Assembly: GCA_963556195.1 (NCBI GenBank)
Contig: OY744525.1
Location: 22,447,218-22,511,217, forward strand
Length of the DNA: 64,000 nt
From: Sepiola atlantica
Taxonomy: Eukaryota; Mollusca; Cephalopoda; Sepiida; Sepiolidae
Reading direction: 5' to 3'
Of the stretch, positions 20,681 to 29,299 are shown in pieces. Each line of letters opens with the position of its first letter. Positions within the stretch are counted from its first letter, which is position 1. The position numbers and the translations under genes were made by a program. The notes below the pieces were generated by a model. It did no database searches, was not told the DNA's origin, and worked only from the letters and a program-made list of their open reading frames with translations.

Positions 20681-20820
20681 CGCCATTTCTCATTCAACGG
20701 ATAGCCTACAAGGTGTGAGCAGGCCGCCATTTCTCCATTCAACAGGGGTGAACATTGGCGGTCGCCATTCCCCATTCAGTAGTGAACAGAGGCAGCCGCC
20801 ATTCTCATTCAAGAGTCGAT
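20681..20820 (+). repeat. Short tandem units CGCCATTTCTCATTC (4 copies)
   Basis: CGCCATT(T)CTC/CCCATTCA recurs at 20,681, 20,725, 20,763 and 20,797 (spacing 44, 38, 34 bp). It is GC-richer than its surroundings. Function unknown; it could be part of a decayed LTR or leader region. Confidence 0.6.
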
Positions 20821-20869
20821 TTTATTTCCCCAGACAAAGTTCGGCGATGATTCGAGTCGCACCAGTTCA

Positions 20870-21090
20870 GATGCGGGCAGCCAATCTCTTGAACGAGATC
20901 AACAGACTCTTACGAGTGGATAACCATTCGCATCATAGGGACAGACTCTTTTACGACGCTAGAAGAACTTGGACACAGGTGTTCATTTAGATTCGGACTC
21001 GCACGTCAACCCCTTAACGAGATCGACAGACTCTTTTGCGAGCAGGTGACCATTTGCACAACATAGACAGACTGCTACGAGTCGGTGTCT
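20870..21090 (+). repeat. ~45-bp degenerate tandem units GAGATCRACAGACTCTT (4 copies)
   Basis: AACGAGATCAACAGACTCTTAC (20,892), CATAGGGACAGACTCTTTTACGA (20,933), AACGAGATCGACAGACTCTTTTGC (21,016) and ACATAGACAGACTGCTACGAG (21,060). In one frame the units read like MRAANLLNEINRLLR and variants, but no domain is recognised and the frame is broken. It lies ~400 bp outside the BEL/Pao element. Confidence 0.55.
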
Positions 21091-21483
21091 GCAGTGCGAC
21101 TTTGCTCCATCCAGACTCCATTTTTACCAGACGGTGTTGGGTGGGTCGCTGGAAGAGCAATTATTTTAGCCAACCTTTCCCCTTCCGACTGTTACCGTGG
21201 CTCCCTTCAGGGTACATCCGGAAAGATATTGGATATATTTTTTATATTTCAACTATTTTTTTTCATCCCAACACATTTGTAAAATTATGGCTATCATGGG
21301 TTAAATCCGTTTATAGCGTCCCGAATTAATGAAAGCAATTGTTAAAATAACTTACCATTTCTCGGTAAAATTTAACTATAGTTCACGATCGAGAAATAGT
21401 AAAAAAAACAAAAAAAAACAACAAAACAACTTTATACCAAACGCAGTAGAATTTAATTATCTACCGACCTGACTACTTAAAAC
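21091..21483. other. Unassigned flank of the BEL/Pao element
   Basis: TTTATAGCGTCCCGAATTAATGAAA at 21,309-21,335 matches 28,633-28,660 (TTTATAGCGTCCCAAATTAATGAAA), one copy on each side of the retrotransposon. Otherwise nothing recognised. Confidence 0.4.
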
Positions 21484-21484
21484 A

Positions 21485-21678
21485 TGTCGAAAAAAAAATC
21501 ATAAGTAACCAAGAGTGAAGCTAGCTGAAGAGTGAGGTTGCGAAAAAAATAAAAACTTCCTTCGCGACCCTCTCCTCTTCTGTAGTTTGGTGACAAATTG
21601 ACGAATAACGCTCTTCAGTAGTGAGGAAGGTTTATATAACTGAACACCACCCCCTACCGATATAAATTCTCTGCAACA
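21485..21678 (-). repeat. BEL/Pao 3' LTR (left block)
   Basis: Begins TGTCGAAAAAA and ends CTGCAACA on the plus strand, i.e. TGT...ACA ends. Shares AAGAGTGAAGCTAGCTGAAG, CCTTCGCGACCCTCTCC, CGCTCTTCAGTAGT and ACACCACCCCCTACCGATAT with the right block. Similarity continues a further ~26 bp (to about 21,704, GATGTTTGAA), through a pyrimidine-rich stretch that would be the polypurine tract in element sense. Confidence 0.85.
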
Positions 21679-21946
21679 ATTGTCCTTCTTCTTAGATGTT
21701 TGAAGAACCTCCTCAGTCGCCAGCAGCCACACTCTGGTAAGTCACCGCTCCTCCTATTTTCCACACACTCCCAACAAAAAAAAAAAAAAAATTTTAAATA
21801 GAAAATTTTTTTTTGCATGACCCTACAGGGGGACAAACAGGTGCTAGGCCTTAGTTGGTGGCCACCTGGAGGTAACAGTGGTTCAGGGTACCCTCATTCT
21901 GACCCTTAGCCGGAGCTCCGCTGTCGGTTGTAGTTTTCGTATGAAA

Positions 21947-22135
21947 TTATTGAGCAGGAAGTAGACTCGGTCTATCCCTCCATCTTCTTCGAGGTGCACA
22001 ATCACAGCAGTACCACTTCTGTTTTGCGGGTGGAGCTATTTCAATGCCAACACACTCAAAGTGGTACACTCCATCACAAGAATCGCAGCATATCATATCA
22101 TGAATCCCTGGAGGTCTATTATAAGTAGGACACAA
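21947..22135 (-). CDS. PHD finger at the C-terminus of the BEL/Pao polyprotein (in frame after a TGA)
   Basis: The 63 codons after the TGA at 22,136-22,138 continue the integrase frame and encode a PHD zinc finger. The order is CPTY, a loop with IHDMIC, CDSCDGVYHFECVGI, then APPAKQKWYCCDC and a basic tail. The spacing and the CVGI...PP...KWYC signature resemble PHD fingers such as that of TAF3, which bind the histone H3 tail. One expected zinc ligand, the second Cys of the first pair, is Tyr here. PHD fingers are nuclear chromatin readers; fused after integrase, this one may have guided integration, by analogy with chromodomains of chromoviruses (inference). The reading frame ends in TAA near 21,947. 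Confidence 0.85.
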   Translation of the reverse strand: MCPTYNRPPGIHDMICCDSCDGVYHFECVGIEIAPPAKQKWYCCDCAPRRRWRDRPSLLPAQ

Positions 22136-23299
22136 TCAGATTGTGTCATCTCTTTCCTGAGATGAACCTGAGGTTTCCGGGTTTCGGCTGCTGCCTGAAG
22201 CGACAGGCAAAGAAGAATCAGCATGATTAGGATCACACTCCTCAGGGTCCTCAGAAGATTGCAAAATCTCCATCGGGTACAGACGTTTTAGGGAGTGGAC
22301 TTTCACATGACCATCACCCTGTTTGACACGAGCCGTTCTCACTACCCCACCGTGTCCTGGGAAAACCTCCAGTATAGTTCCCAACATCCAAAAGGGTCCT
22401 GGTTTTAGAGGGCTCTTTACCAGTACTACATCGTTCCTTTGAATACGGTTCTGGAATGGTATCTGGGATCTTCCTCTAAGATCAAGGAGGTACTCATTGT
22501 ACCAAAGTTTTCTAAACCTTGTCAACCATTGGTTCCGCAGTTCAATTGTCTCAATCAACCTTTGCCGGCTGGAAGGAACCAAAGTGGAGAGATCATCTCT
22601 TTTCAGATGTAGTAACAAACCTGGGTTTTTGTTAGGTCTTAAAAACATATTCGGTGTTATCACTGTCAGTTGCCTTTCAGAGGACTCTTGATAAGTGAGG
22701 GGTCGGTTGTTCACTGCCCTCTGAATATCAGAGACAATAGTCAGAAAGGCATAATAATCGACCTTACCCCTACCAATAACCTTGTAGAGGAAGGATTTTA
22801 AAGTCTTAGTGTTACATTCCCAAGCTCCCCCAACCCAAGGGGAAAACAGAGGAATTGTTTTCCACTTAATATTACAGGACCAAAACTTGTCTTGATAGTC
22901 CTGAAGGAGACACACACGGCTAAACAGTCTTCCACTGCCCAGAAAGGTCTTTGCATTATCACTAAGAATTGATTCCGGAACACCATGCACATTAGTGAAT
23001 CAGACCAGAGCCTGAAAAAAAGACAAGATGCTCATATCAGGAACCACCTCGATGTGTACTGCCCTTACACTTAATCAAGTGAACAGCAACAGGTACATTT
23101 TTCTCTCCGTGTTCCCTTCCTTCACCCAAAAATGTCAAGTGAAGTCAACTCCTGTATTCCTATAAGGCATCTCGAATACGATGCGAGGGAGTGGTAGGCT
23201 GGCTACATTATCTGGCAGTACAGGTCTAGAATAGTATTTCTTGCACTTGGTACATGATGTTAAGGCACCCTTGACTGCCTGCCTTCCCTGAGGGACTCA
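22136..23299 (-). pseudogene. BEL/Pao integrase core and C-terminal domain (broken)
   Basis: One continuous frame with TGA stops at 23,297-23,299, 23,135-23,137, 23,075-23,077, 23,000-23,002 and 22,136-22,138. The catalytic DDE residues are present: D in TGVDFT (about 23,145), D in ILSDNAKTF (about 22,955) and E in GGAWE (about 22,820). The second Cys pair of the HHCC zinc domain (CTKC) is at about 23,250. The C-terminal DUF5641-like domain follows (FRKLWYNEYL, NDVVLVKS, GHGGVVRTARVK, LKRLYP), then a Ser/Glu-rich linker to the PHD finger. Integrase would insert the cDNA into host chromatin; this copy cannot make it. Confidence 0.9.
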
Positions 23300-24436
23300 A
23301 TAGCCACAACGCCTCAACTCAGCCAAAGTTGACCCTACACCAAGATGGGGACACTTGTTATGGCAGTCCAAGATGACAAGTCGGGTAAAATGATGGTTCT
23401 TGCTCAGCAGCAGGGGATTCTTGACTTCATAACAAAAATGCGACGACCTGTCCAGACGTCGACTAGAGCAGATCAGCCCCTCCTGATCCAGAAAGAGATC
23501 AAGCGCACGGACACGATTGGGTGCAGACTTTCCAATGGGATCCTGGAGGTAATCCAACTCCCTAGCAAATTCCTGCTGCTGGGAGATTTTTACCAAATAA
23601 AGTGCAGCTTTCCTGTTGTAATCTTCCTCCCTTTTCCTTGTCAAGCCGATGAATCGGAACACCAAGGAGGTTACTTTTAACAAGCGAGTAAATATTGAGA
23701 ATCGCCGCAAAGAGACTATAGAAGGACACTCCTCTGTCGTAACCACAGTGAAAGTCGCCAAGGAATGGGCGATCTGCTGGCACTGATCATCAAGGCAGGG
23801 TAAGTCCTGCTCTGGCCATGGGAAGACACCGCTACACAACCAAGAGGGGCCGTGATACCAAAAATTGAGGTTGCACTTGAACTTCTTTAAGGTTAATCCT
23901 CTGGTGACTAGGTCTTCAGGATTCTCAGTGGTTGAGACATACCTGAAAGTTGGTTTGATGCCATACGTGGTATCTAAAGCAAGGCTCATCTGCAAAATAT
24001 CCTTAAGCCTATTCCTCGCAAAAAAATTTTTGCTTGCCATGGTTTGTGATAAAATCCACGACAGCACTACTTGGGCGTCTGTTGCTACACACACCCTGGA
24101 AGGAAGGACGCCCTTGCATCCATTCAAGATGGTTGGCAGACACTTCAGGGCAAGAAAAACAGCCATCAGTTCCAATGTGGGCAACGTCTTATCTTTTACC
24201 GATGCAACCTTAGCCTTTGCAAAAATCAAGGCAGATTGCTGGTCCTGCACAGAGTAGGCAGCAAATCCGTATGCTTCCTTTGAGGCATCACAAAATAAAT
24301 ATAATTCTCCAGATCGGCTCCCATTACGGGCCTGTCTGCTGAAATGCATATTACTCAATCATGGGAGGTCCTCCGCAAGGCTCTTATAAGAAGCTTGGAA
24401 TTCAAGAGGGACTTGATCATCCCAGTCAAAACCCTG
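23300..24436 (-). pseudogene. BEL/Pao RNase H and integrase zinc-binding domain (broken)
   Basis: Minus-strand frame of ~354 codons between TGA stops at 24,359-24,361 and 23,297-23,299. The RNase H part has LYLFCDASKEAYGFAAY (first Asp), LPTLELMAV (Glu), CVATDAQVVLSWI (Asp) and NPEDLVTRG (final Asp), so all four catalytic positions are visible. The C-terminal end carries the His pair of the integrase HHCC domain (HHFTRLVILDCHNKCPHLG). The segment before 24,361 in the same frame (GFDWDDQVPLEF) is the usual connection to RT. RNase H would degrade the RNA strand during cDNA synthesis. Confidence 0.92.
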
Positions 24437-24474
24437 CTACCATAACTCTCCCACCAAAACCCGACTTCTTATGG

Positions 24475-25272
24475 TCACAGACAGAGGGACAAAGGATCAA
24501 ACACCCTTGCCGACTCGGAAAGGATACGCCTTGTGGTAGATGCACTTGAATCATATCTAACAGGAGCAATGCACAGCTCCTCCAAAAGAGGATCGTATCT
24601 GTACCCGAGCACCATCTTCCATATGGCCTCATGAGCACTCAACGTACCGTCGTTTCTCATCTCCTCCCTAAGGCTGTCACAGTTGGAGCTGCATGACTGC
24701 ACTACAAATCCGCCTTCTTTCAGACGCTTCCTGACCTGTGAATAAAGTCTTGCAAGCTTCACAGGGTCAGACTCAGTCACCACAAGGTTGTCAACATAAA
24801 ATTTGTCCTCCATCACTGCTCGACATTCGTCTAAGGGGTACAGGGCCGCATGAAACCTCAGGATACTTCCCAGTATAAAAGGGCTGGAGGTGAACCCAAA
24901 TATCAGGGTCGAATAGCGGAAACATCGAAGACGGTCACCATCCTTAACAAAAAAACAAAACCTGTTTCTGTCTGCCTCAAGGGCAAGACGAACCATCAAG
25001 AACACCTTCCTGATATCCGCAAGCAAGACAAAATCATTCGATCTGAATGACATCAGCAAGTCCAACATATTCCCTGTCATATTCACACCAGAGTAAGTAG
25101 CCTCGTTAAGCGAAGTCGAGCCACCCGCCTTCAGGCTACAGTTAAATACCGGCCTGATCTTAGTAGTTGCTGCCGGATCCGCCTTAAAAATGGGTCGATG
25201 AGGTATCCAGATATAATCCCCACATCTTTGTGGGGCTACGTGTATTTCCTCAATGATACCCTCCTCCTTCTA
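24475..25272 (-). pseudogene. BEL/Pao reverse transcriptase (broken)
   Basis: Continuous minus-strand frame from a TAG at 25,270-25,272 to about 24,475, where the frame shifts. It shows RT block order: PIFKADPAATTKIRPVFNCS (fingers), LLADIRKVFLMV (first catalytic Asp), LIFGFTSSPFILGS (block B), and FYVDNLVV, the active-site box. BEL/Pao elements often have YVDN or YVDD there, so this need not be a defect. The end (ILSESARVFDPL) is the conserved RT-RNase H junction phrase. It copies element RNA into cDNA in the cytoplasmic particle; this copy is inactive. Confidence 0.92.
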
Positions 25273-25701
25273 CTGGATGAACACCTTCAGATACTCCTGG
25301 TACAACCCCTTCTCCAGGCTCCTGGCCACACGATCCAGAATGTGCAAAGCAATTGCATGATTTGAAGGAACCTGAGCCAGTTTGTCCAAATTCCAGGGCA
25401 ACTCAACATGATATTTTCCATCCCTGAAGGTGATGGACCTCTGGAACTGCTGGATCTGATCACGATCATAACCTGAAATCTCTTCTCCATCATGAATCCC
25501 CAATGACTCAATGCTGAACATTCTCTCTAATCCTCTCTCCACATCGCTGATGGGAAAGACATCCACCAAGGGGTCTACATAGGTTGAATCAGCCTCCAGA
25601 ACGAAGCAAACATGAACTGATTCCACCCCGGGTTTATGTTCCATTACAGAGTTGAACAAAAGAGCCTCCCCTTGAACTGATGAATGATCTGTGAAAAACA
25701 A
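25273..25701 (-). pseudogene. BEL/Pao protease-RT linker region
   Basis: Frame in register with the RT but separated from it by the TAG at 25,270-25,272. It contains FSIESLGIHDGEE, QFQRSITFRDGKYHVELPW, and VPSNHAIALHILDRVARSLE, the conserved BEL/Pao stretch just before RT. The protease frame ends (TAA at about 25,644) overlapping this one in another frame, which implies a frameshift around 25,650-25,720. Confidence 0.85.
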
Positions 25702-26400
25702 GAGTCTATCTCACCGAAGGGGATGAGACCAGTAGGGATAGAGAAAGCCCGACCCTGCAGACAAGGAACCAACTGCAAGGGACCCAAATGCTGCACTAGA
25801 TCAAGTCCGATAATTCCCTCTATAGAGACCAAATTAGTACCAGATTCAAATTGGCCAGCCAGAGAACATCCGTTCCGCTCGAACTCCTCCAACAATAAGC
25901 TCCAACCCTTCAGACGAAGAGACAAGTCCAATGTGTCGGCAACCAGCACCGGAAAGTGCCCAGTATAGCTGGACCCTAAATTAACCTCCAGCACCACCTC
26001 CTTTAACTTCCGCTCGCATTCTCCAAGAAGGGTAGTCAGCTTCAAGCGACAATCCAATCCATCAGAAACCACAGATTCCAAGGAGTGCAAGATGTCACTA
26101 GACAAATAAGTTCGGCCACTGCCAGTATCCAGTAAACAATTCACTGAAACAGTCTTCCCTCTTCGACCAAAGGTAACACAAATGACAGGAGATAATTTAC
26201 TGGAATACCCAGAGGGTGGTTGAAAATCCGAAACAACCTGGAAAGAGGCATCTTGCTGAGTAGTGGATCCTCTGGATTTAGAGAAAGTTACATGTGGATT
26301 ACTTCGATTAATCCCTAGGGAAGGTCCAGGCCCTCCTCCGCTTTTAATTTGCAGGTGTTTGATTGCCTCACTGGTGTCTCGCAGTAAGAGATGGAATTCT
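25644..26400 (-). pseudogene. BEL/Pao aspartic protease (DUF1758 type) with upstream gag-pol linker
   Basis: The frame 25,644-26,144 and its upstream extension encode a retropepsin-like protease: VNCLLDTGSGRTYLSSDIL with the catalytic D-T-G, a flap region, and IEGIIGLDLVQHLG as the C-terminal hydrophobic-Gly motif, then LQLVPCLQGRAFSIPTGLIPFG. Upstream in-frame residues (about 26,150-26,390: LRDTSEAIKHLQIK, GPGPSLGINRSNP, ICVTFGRRGKTVSV) form the linker from gag. No CCHC knuckle was confirmed in the readable part. The protease would process the polyprotein. Confidence 0.88.
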
Positions 26401-26472
26401 ACTTCCGCATAATAGAATCAGCTCTCCTTTCAACTCTCTTGGAAATTTCAAGAACAGAAGTTTGGCCATTAG

Positions 26473-27041
26473 TCAGGCTCCTGCTGAATCATCTTCAGAG
26501 AAGTCGCAAGAAAGCGAGTGGGCCAACTCTTCCAAGATCGAAGCAGTCCTGCTAGTGAAACCCATAAGATCTGCATAAGAACTCTCCTTTTTGGGAGAGA
26601 AATCGATGATATCTTGGAAAATCTTGTCAATGATGTCATTGACATCTAGATATTCCTTTTTTAATACTGAGAGCGCCTGCTGATAATTTGCATTGACACA
26701 ACTCAAGTGATTAATCAACAGCAGAGGTCTCTCAGACAAGGAGCATTTTAAGAAATTCAATTTCTCCGCATCGTTTGCCATGCCTGCGACACAATTTTCA
26801 AATTGTGGAAACTCATTCGGTCGTTCTCCATTTCACGACCGCTAAACGTGGGTCTCGTGATCTGCACCTGGGGGAGTCTCACTGAAAACGATGAATGAGT
26901 TCTATTCAGGGTAGATTCTGACGTATATGGAACGGATTGTTGGTCCAAATATCCACTGGCCTCTGGCACATGTACAGAGGAACAGAGATCTTCTAATTCC
27001 TTTCGTATAGACATTTGAGAGTTTAACCAATCCGATTCCAC
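26473..27041 (-). pseudogene. BEL/Pao gag, central (DUF1759-like) part, frameshifted
   Basis: Two overlapping frames, 26,757-27,041 and 26,473-26,781. They join across a frameshift near 26,760-26,830. The first contains LPQVQITRPTFSGREMEN and RMSFHNLK; the second contains MANDAEKLNFLKCSL, LLLINHLSCVNANYQQALSVL and KKEYLDVNDIIDKIF. This is the arrangement of the capsid-like gag region of BEL/Pao elements. It would form the particle shell. Confidence 0.82.
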
Positions 27042-27272
27042 TTACTCTCTCTCCTCATCAGATATGCAGGAAATCTGGAGTTTGCAGATGAATATCTCTA
27101 TTTCATTGATGTACTCCAAAATTTCCCGGTGAAATACTGAGAATATGGCAGAAGTAATTTCCGATCCATGGTACAATCGCAGCCTTCCCTTAATTTTCAT
27201 CTTCAGAATAGAGATCTTTGTAAGGTGCTGCTCCCTGGAATCTGCCACAGTAGGTGGGTTAGAAGCCTCCAT
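27042..27272 (-). pseudogene. BEL/Pao gag N-terminus
   Basis: Starts at an ATG (27,270-27,272, MEASNPPTVADSREQ) about 105 bp inside the right LTR, as expected for gag. It has Lys/Arg-rich and amphipathic segments (ILKMKIKGRLRLYHG, ILEYINEIEIFICKLQ). A TAA at about 27,042-27,044 interrupts it; the same frame continues directly into the next gag segment (ESDWLNSQ). Confidence 0.75.
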
Positions 27273-27377
27273 ATCTCAGCAGGGAAGGTGAACAAGACTC
27301 AATATATCAAACCGTTGCTAAAGTTAGACGTTCTTCCTTCAGGAAGTAGTGTCTAAGTTTTTATTTTTTTCGCAAAA

Positions 27378-27596
27378 TGTCGAAAAAAAAAAATAATAAA
27401 AATCATAAGTAACCGAGAGTGAAGCTCGCTGAAGAGTGAGGTTGCGAAAAAAATGAAAACTTCCTTCGCGACCCTCTCCATAGGTCTAATAACTTCTGTT
27501 GTGTGGTGACAAATTGATGAATAACGCTCTTCAGTAGTAGGAAGGTTTATATAACAACTGAACACCACCCCCTACCGATATAAATTCTCTGCGACA
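27378..27596 (-). repeat. BEL/Pao 5' LTR (right block)
   Basis: Begins TGTCGAAAAAAAA and ends CTGCGACA on the plus strand. It differs from the left block by scattered substitutions and an insertion (CATAGGTCTAATA-like) near 27,478. Similarity continues ~26 bp beyond the TGT...ACA end, to about 27,622. Just inside (27,350-27,375) is TTTTTATTTTTTTCGCAA, an inverted echo of GTTGCGAAAAAAATGAAAAC within the LTR. Confidence 0.83.
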
Positions 27597-27622
27597 AATG
27601 TCCTTCCTCTTAGATGTTTGAA

Positions 27623-28294
27623 ACTAACTTGTTTATGTTAGTGTGGCTTGTCATAGTACCACAACGAAAATGGCTGATCATGTGAGGCCTTACTTCGGTT
27701 AAATTCATGCTGAAAAGATAGTTATAAAAAAAAGTACTTACCCAACCACTAAAAACTTGACCAATCGAGAAACCGGAAGTTAATTTAACGATTTATTATT
27801 AATTTGTGATGCTATAAAAATACATTATATACATCGTAACCTATGGAAACACATACATTTTGAGGCCTTTAAAACTAGCGAATAGACAATTATTTTGGTT
27901 TAAAGGCAAGTCAGGCATTATGGTTCATTTGTACTCTTAAACCAAAGAAAAACATTGATTGTTGAACCGCACCACTGTCGTATCAAATTTTTTTTTTCAG
28001 AAATGGACTAAAATAGCAAATAAATCGACGAAAATGAAACATCATAGTTTCGTATTGTATCCAGTTTTTAGGTGCTGCCCACTTTTAACTAACAATGTCC
28101 TACAAATGAATTCAAGGTGTTATTTTATTTCAAAGCAAAAGAAAAAGCCGCCTGTTTCTCTTTAGTGGAATTTTAGTCTAAACGTGAAAATATTACTATT
28201 ATTATTTGCGATTAATATTAACTTGAGAATCATAAAATAAAGTAGCGCTCTGCACAATATCAAACACTGTATTTTATAAACCAATATATATTTT

Positions 28295-28342
<48 letters not shown>

Positions 28343-28864
28343 TAATAAAAATATTGCTATCGCTGTTTGAAAGACCCTGGGGCCATTTTTCAACTATTAG
28401 ACAATATTAACCGCGTTTGCGCAGAAAGTTTCCTACTTACAGCACTTCATTATAGTTTCTGGCTTTACAATTATTAAACATTAACGATGCCATCGAAAAA
28501 TAACCTTTTTTTTTTCTGAGAACACATTTGTCGTCATACTTCATCGTTGCGTATCCAAAATTTAAGTCTTGAAATAGACGGTATTTAACTGCCTTTCCGC
28601 AAGGATAAAATGTGACCCAGGATCGTGTTTTAGGTTTATAGCGTCCCAAATTAATGAAAATAAAGTAACTTCCGGTTACTCAGCTGAATTTCAACGGCGG
28701 CAAAGGTTTGTTATAAAGAGCGTCGTACTGTTGGAAATTAAAGACGGCTAGGGTTCGAATTCCCACAACAGGCACAAAAACTAAACCGTTGCAAACGCCA
28801 ACAAAGCACCAAAACAGGAAATAAATTAAAAAAAAAAAAAAAATGAACGCTAGCGCGTGCTTAC
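27623..28864. other. Unassigned flank with (TA)n
   Basis: TA run at about 28,303-28,340. A minus-strand frame (28,437-28,649) lacks an ATG start and includes the TTTATAGCGTCCC repeat. A B-box-like GGGTTCGAATTCCC at about 28,751 lacks a convincing A box. Nothing firm. Confidence 0.4.
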
Positions 28865-28925
28865 CTGCTTTTCAAAGTTGCGACGTTGCTCTTTTAGAGT
28901 CGCGGCTCGTTCTGCCTGGTAACAT
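28865..28925 (-). CDS. Candidate internal exon of a host gene (61 bp)
   Basis: On the minus strand the segment is bounded by an acceptor-like TTTCCTATTATATTAG and a strong donor CAG|GTAAGC. The frame inside is open and reads YQAERAATLKEQRRNFEKQ (after a one-base carry-over and a Cys codon). It is a charged, Glu/Arg/Lys-rich sequence typical of a coiled coil, and its GC content stands out from the AT-rich flanks. No neighbouring exon was identified, so the gene is not named. The exon ends in phase 0 while the candidate terminal exon at 6,714-7,051 needs a one-base carry-over, so the two are not directly consecutive. Confidence 0.45.
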
Positions 28926-29299
28926 CTAATATAATAGGAAAACGAGACCCTTTCATAGGCCTAACGGAATAAGTACAGTGATCCCCTAAAATAATTATGG
29001 TTGGGGAAATAACCTCGCGGTGGGAGAAAAAGAAAAAAAACACATTAACTTACCTGGACAGAATGTCCAGCTAAAAGTAAATAACTCTAAAAAAAAAAAA
29101 ATTTTTTTTAATTCACTCGTAAATAATAAGAGAAATTAGTATCTCTGTCCTTCCTAAAAATTAATTTCAACGTTAGTCACGTTTAAAGAAATAGTTGGTA
29201 ACTTATTAGGTTGGCCTGAGGTAAGCAGAGAAGAGAGAGGGTATAAAAAAATCATAATATGTGTCCACCTGTATGGAATACAGACACGCACCGGGTCCC
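28926..29299. other. Unassigned stretch
   Basis: No element recognised; A-runs at about 29,030 and 29,090. Confidence 0.45.

Larger units (their letters stand above)
21485..27596 (-). mobile_element. BEL/Pao LTR retrotransposon, nearly full length, inactive
   Basis: About 6.1 kb on the minus strand: LTR at right, gag, aspartic protease, reverse transcriptase, RNase H, integrase with the DUF5641-like tail, PHD finger, LTR at left. The order protease-RT-RNase H-integrase with a DUF1758-type protease and DUF1759-type gag region identifies BEL/Pao. The coding region carries stops (TAA near 27,042; TAG at 25,270-25,272 and 24,437-24,439; six TGA between 24,361 and 22,136) and frameshifts near 26,480-26,780, 26,144-26,480 and 24,480-24,500. 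It is therefore a dead copy. A target-site duplication could not be made out. Confidence 0.93.

Noticed and set aside
24475..25086. YVDN in the RT active site as an inactivating mutation
   Set aside because: An Asn or Asp at this position is compatible with BEL/Pao elements as I know them; the stops and frameshifts are the clear lesions.
22497..25968. Plus-strand frames opposite the BEL/Pao element (up to 130 codons)
   Set aside because: Shadows of the retrotransposon coding strand; the minus-strand frames carry the domains.
28437..28649. 70-codon minus-strand frame with a GTAAGT-like end
   Set aside because: Starts at TTG, has no recognised domain, and its start overlaps a short repeat also found at 21,309.
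28720..28785. tRNA-like sequence around GGGTTCGAATTCCC
   Set aside because: B-box-like motif without a credible A box or cloverleaf.
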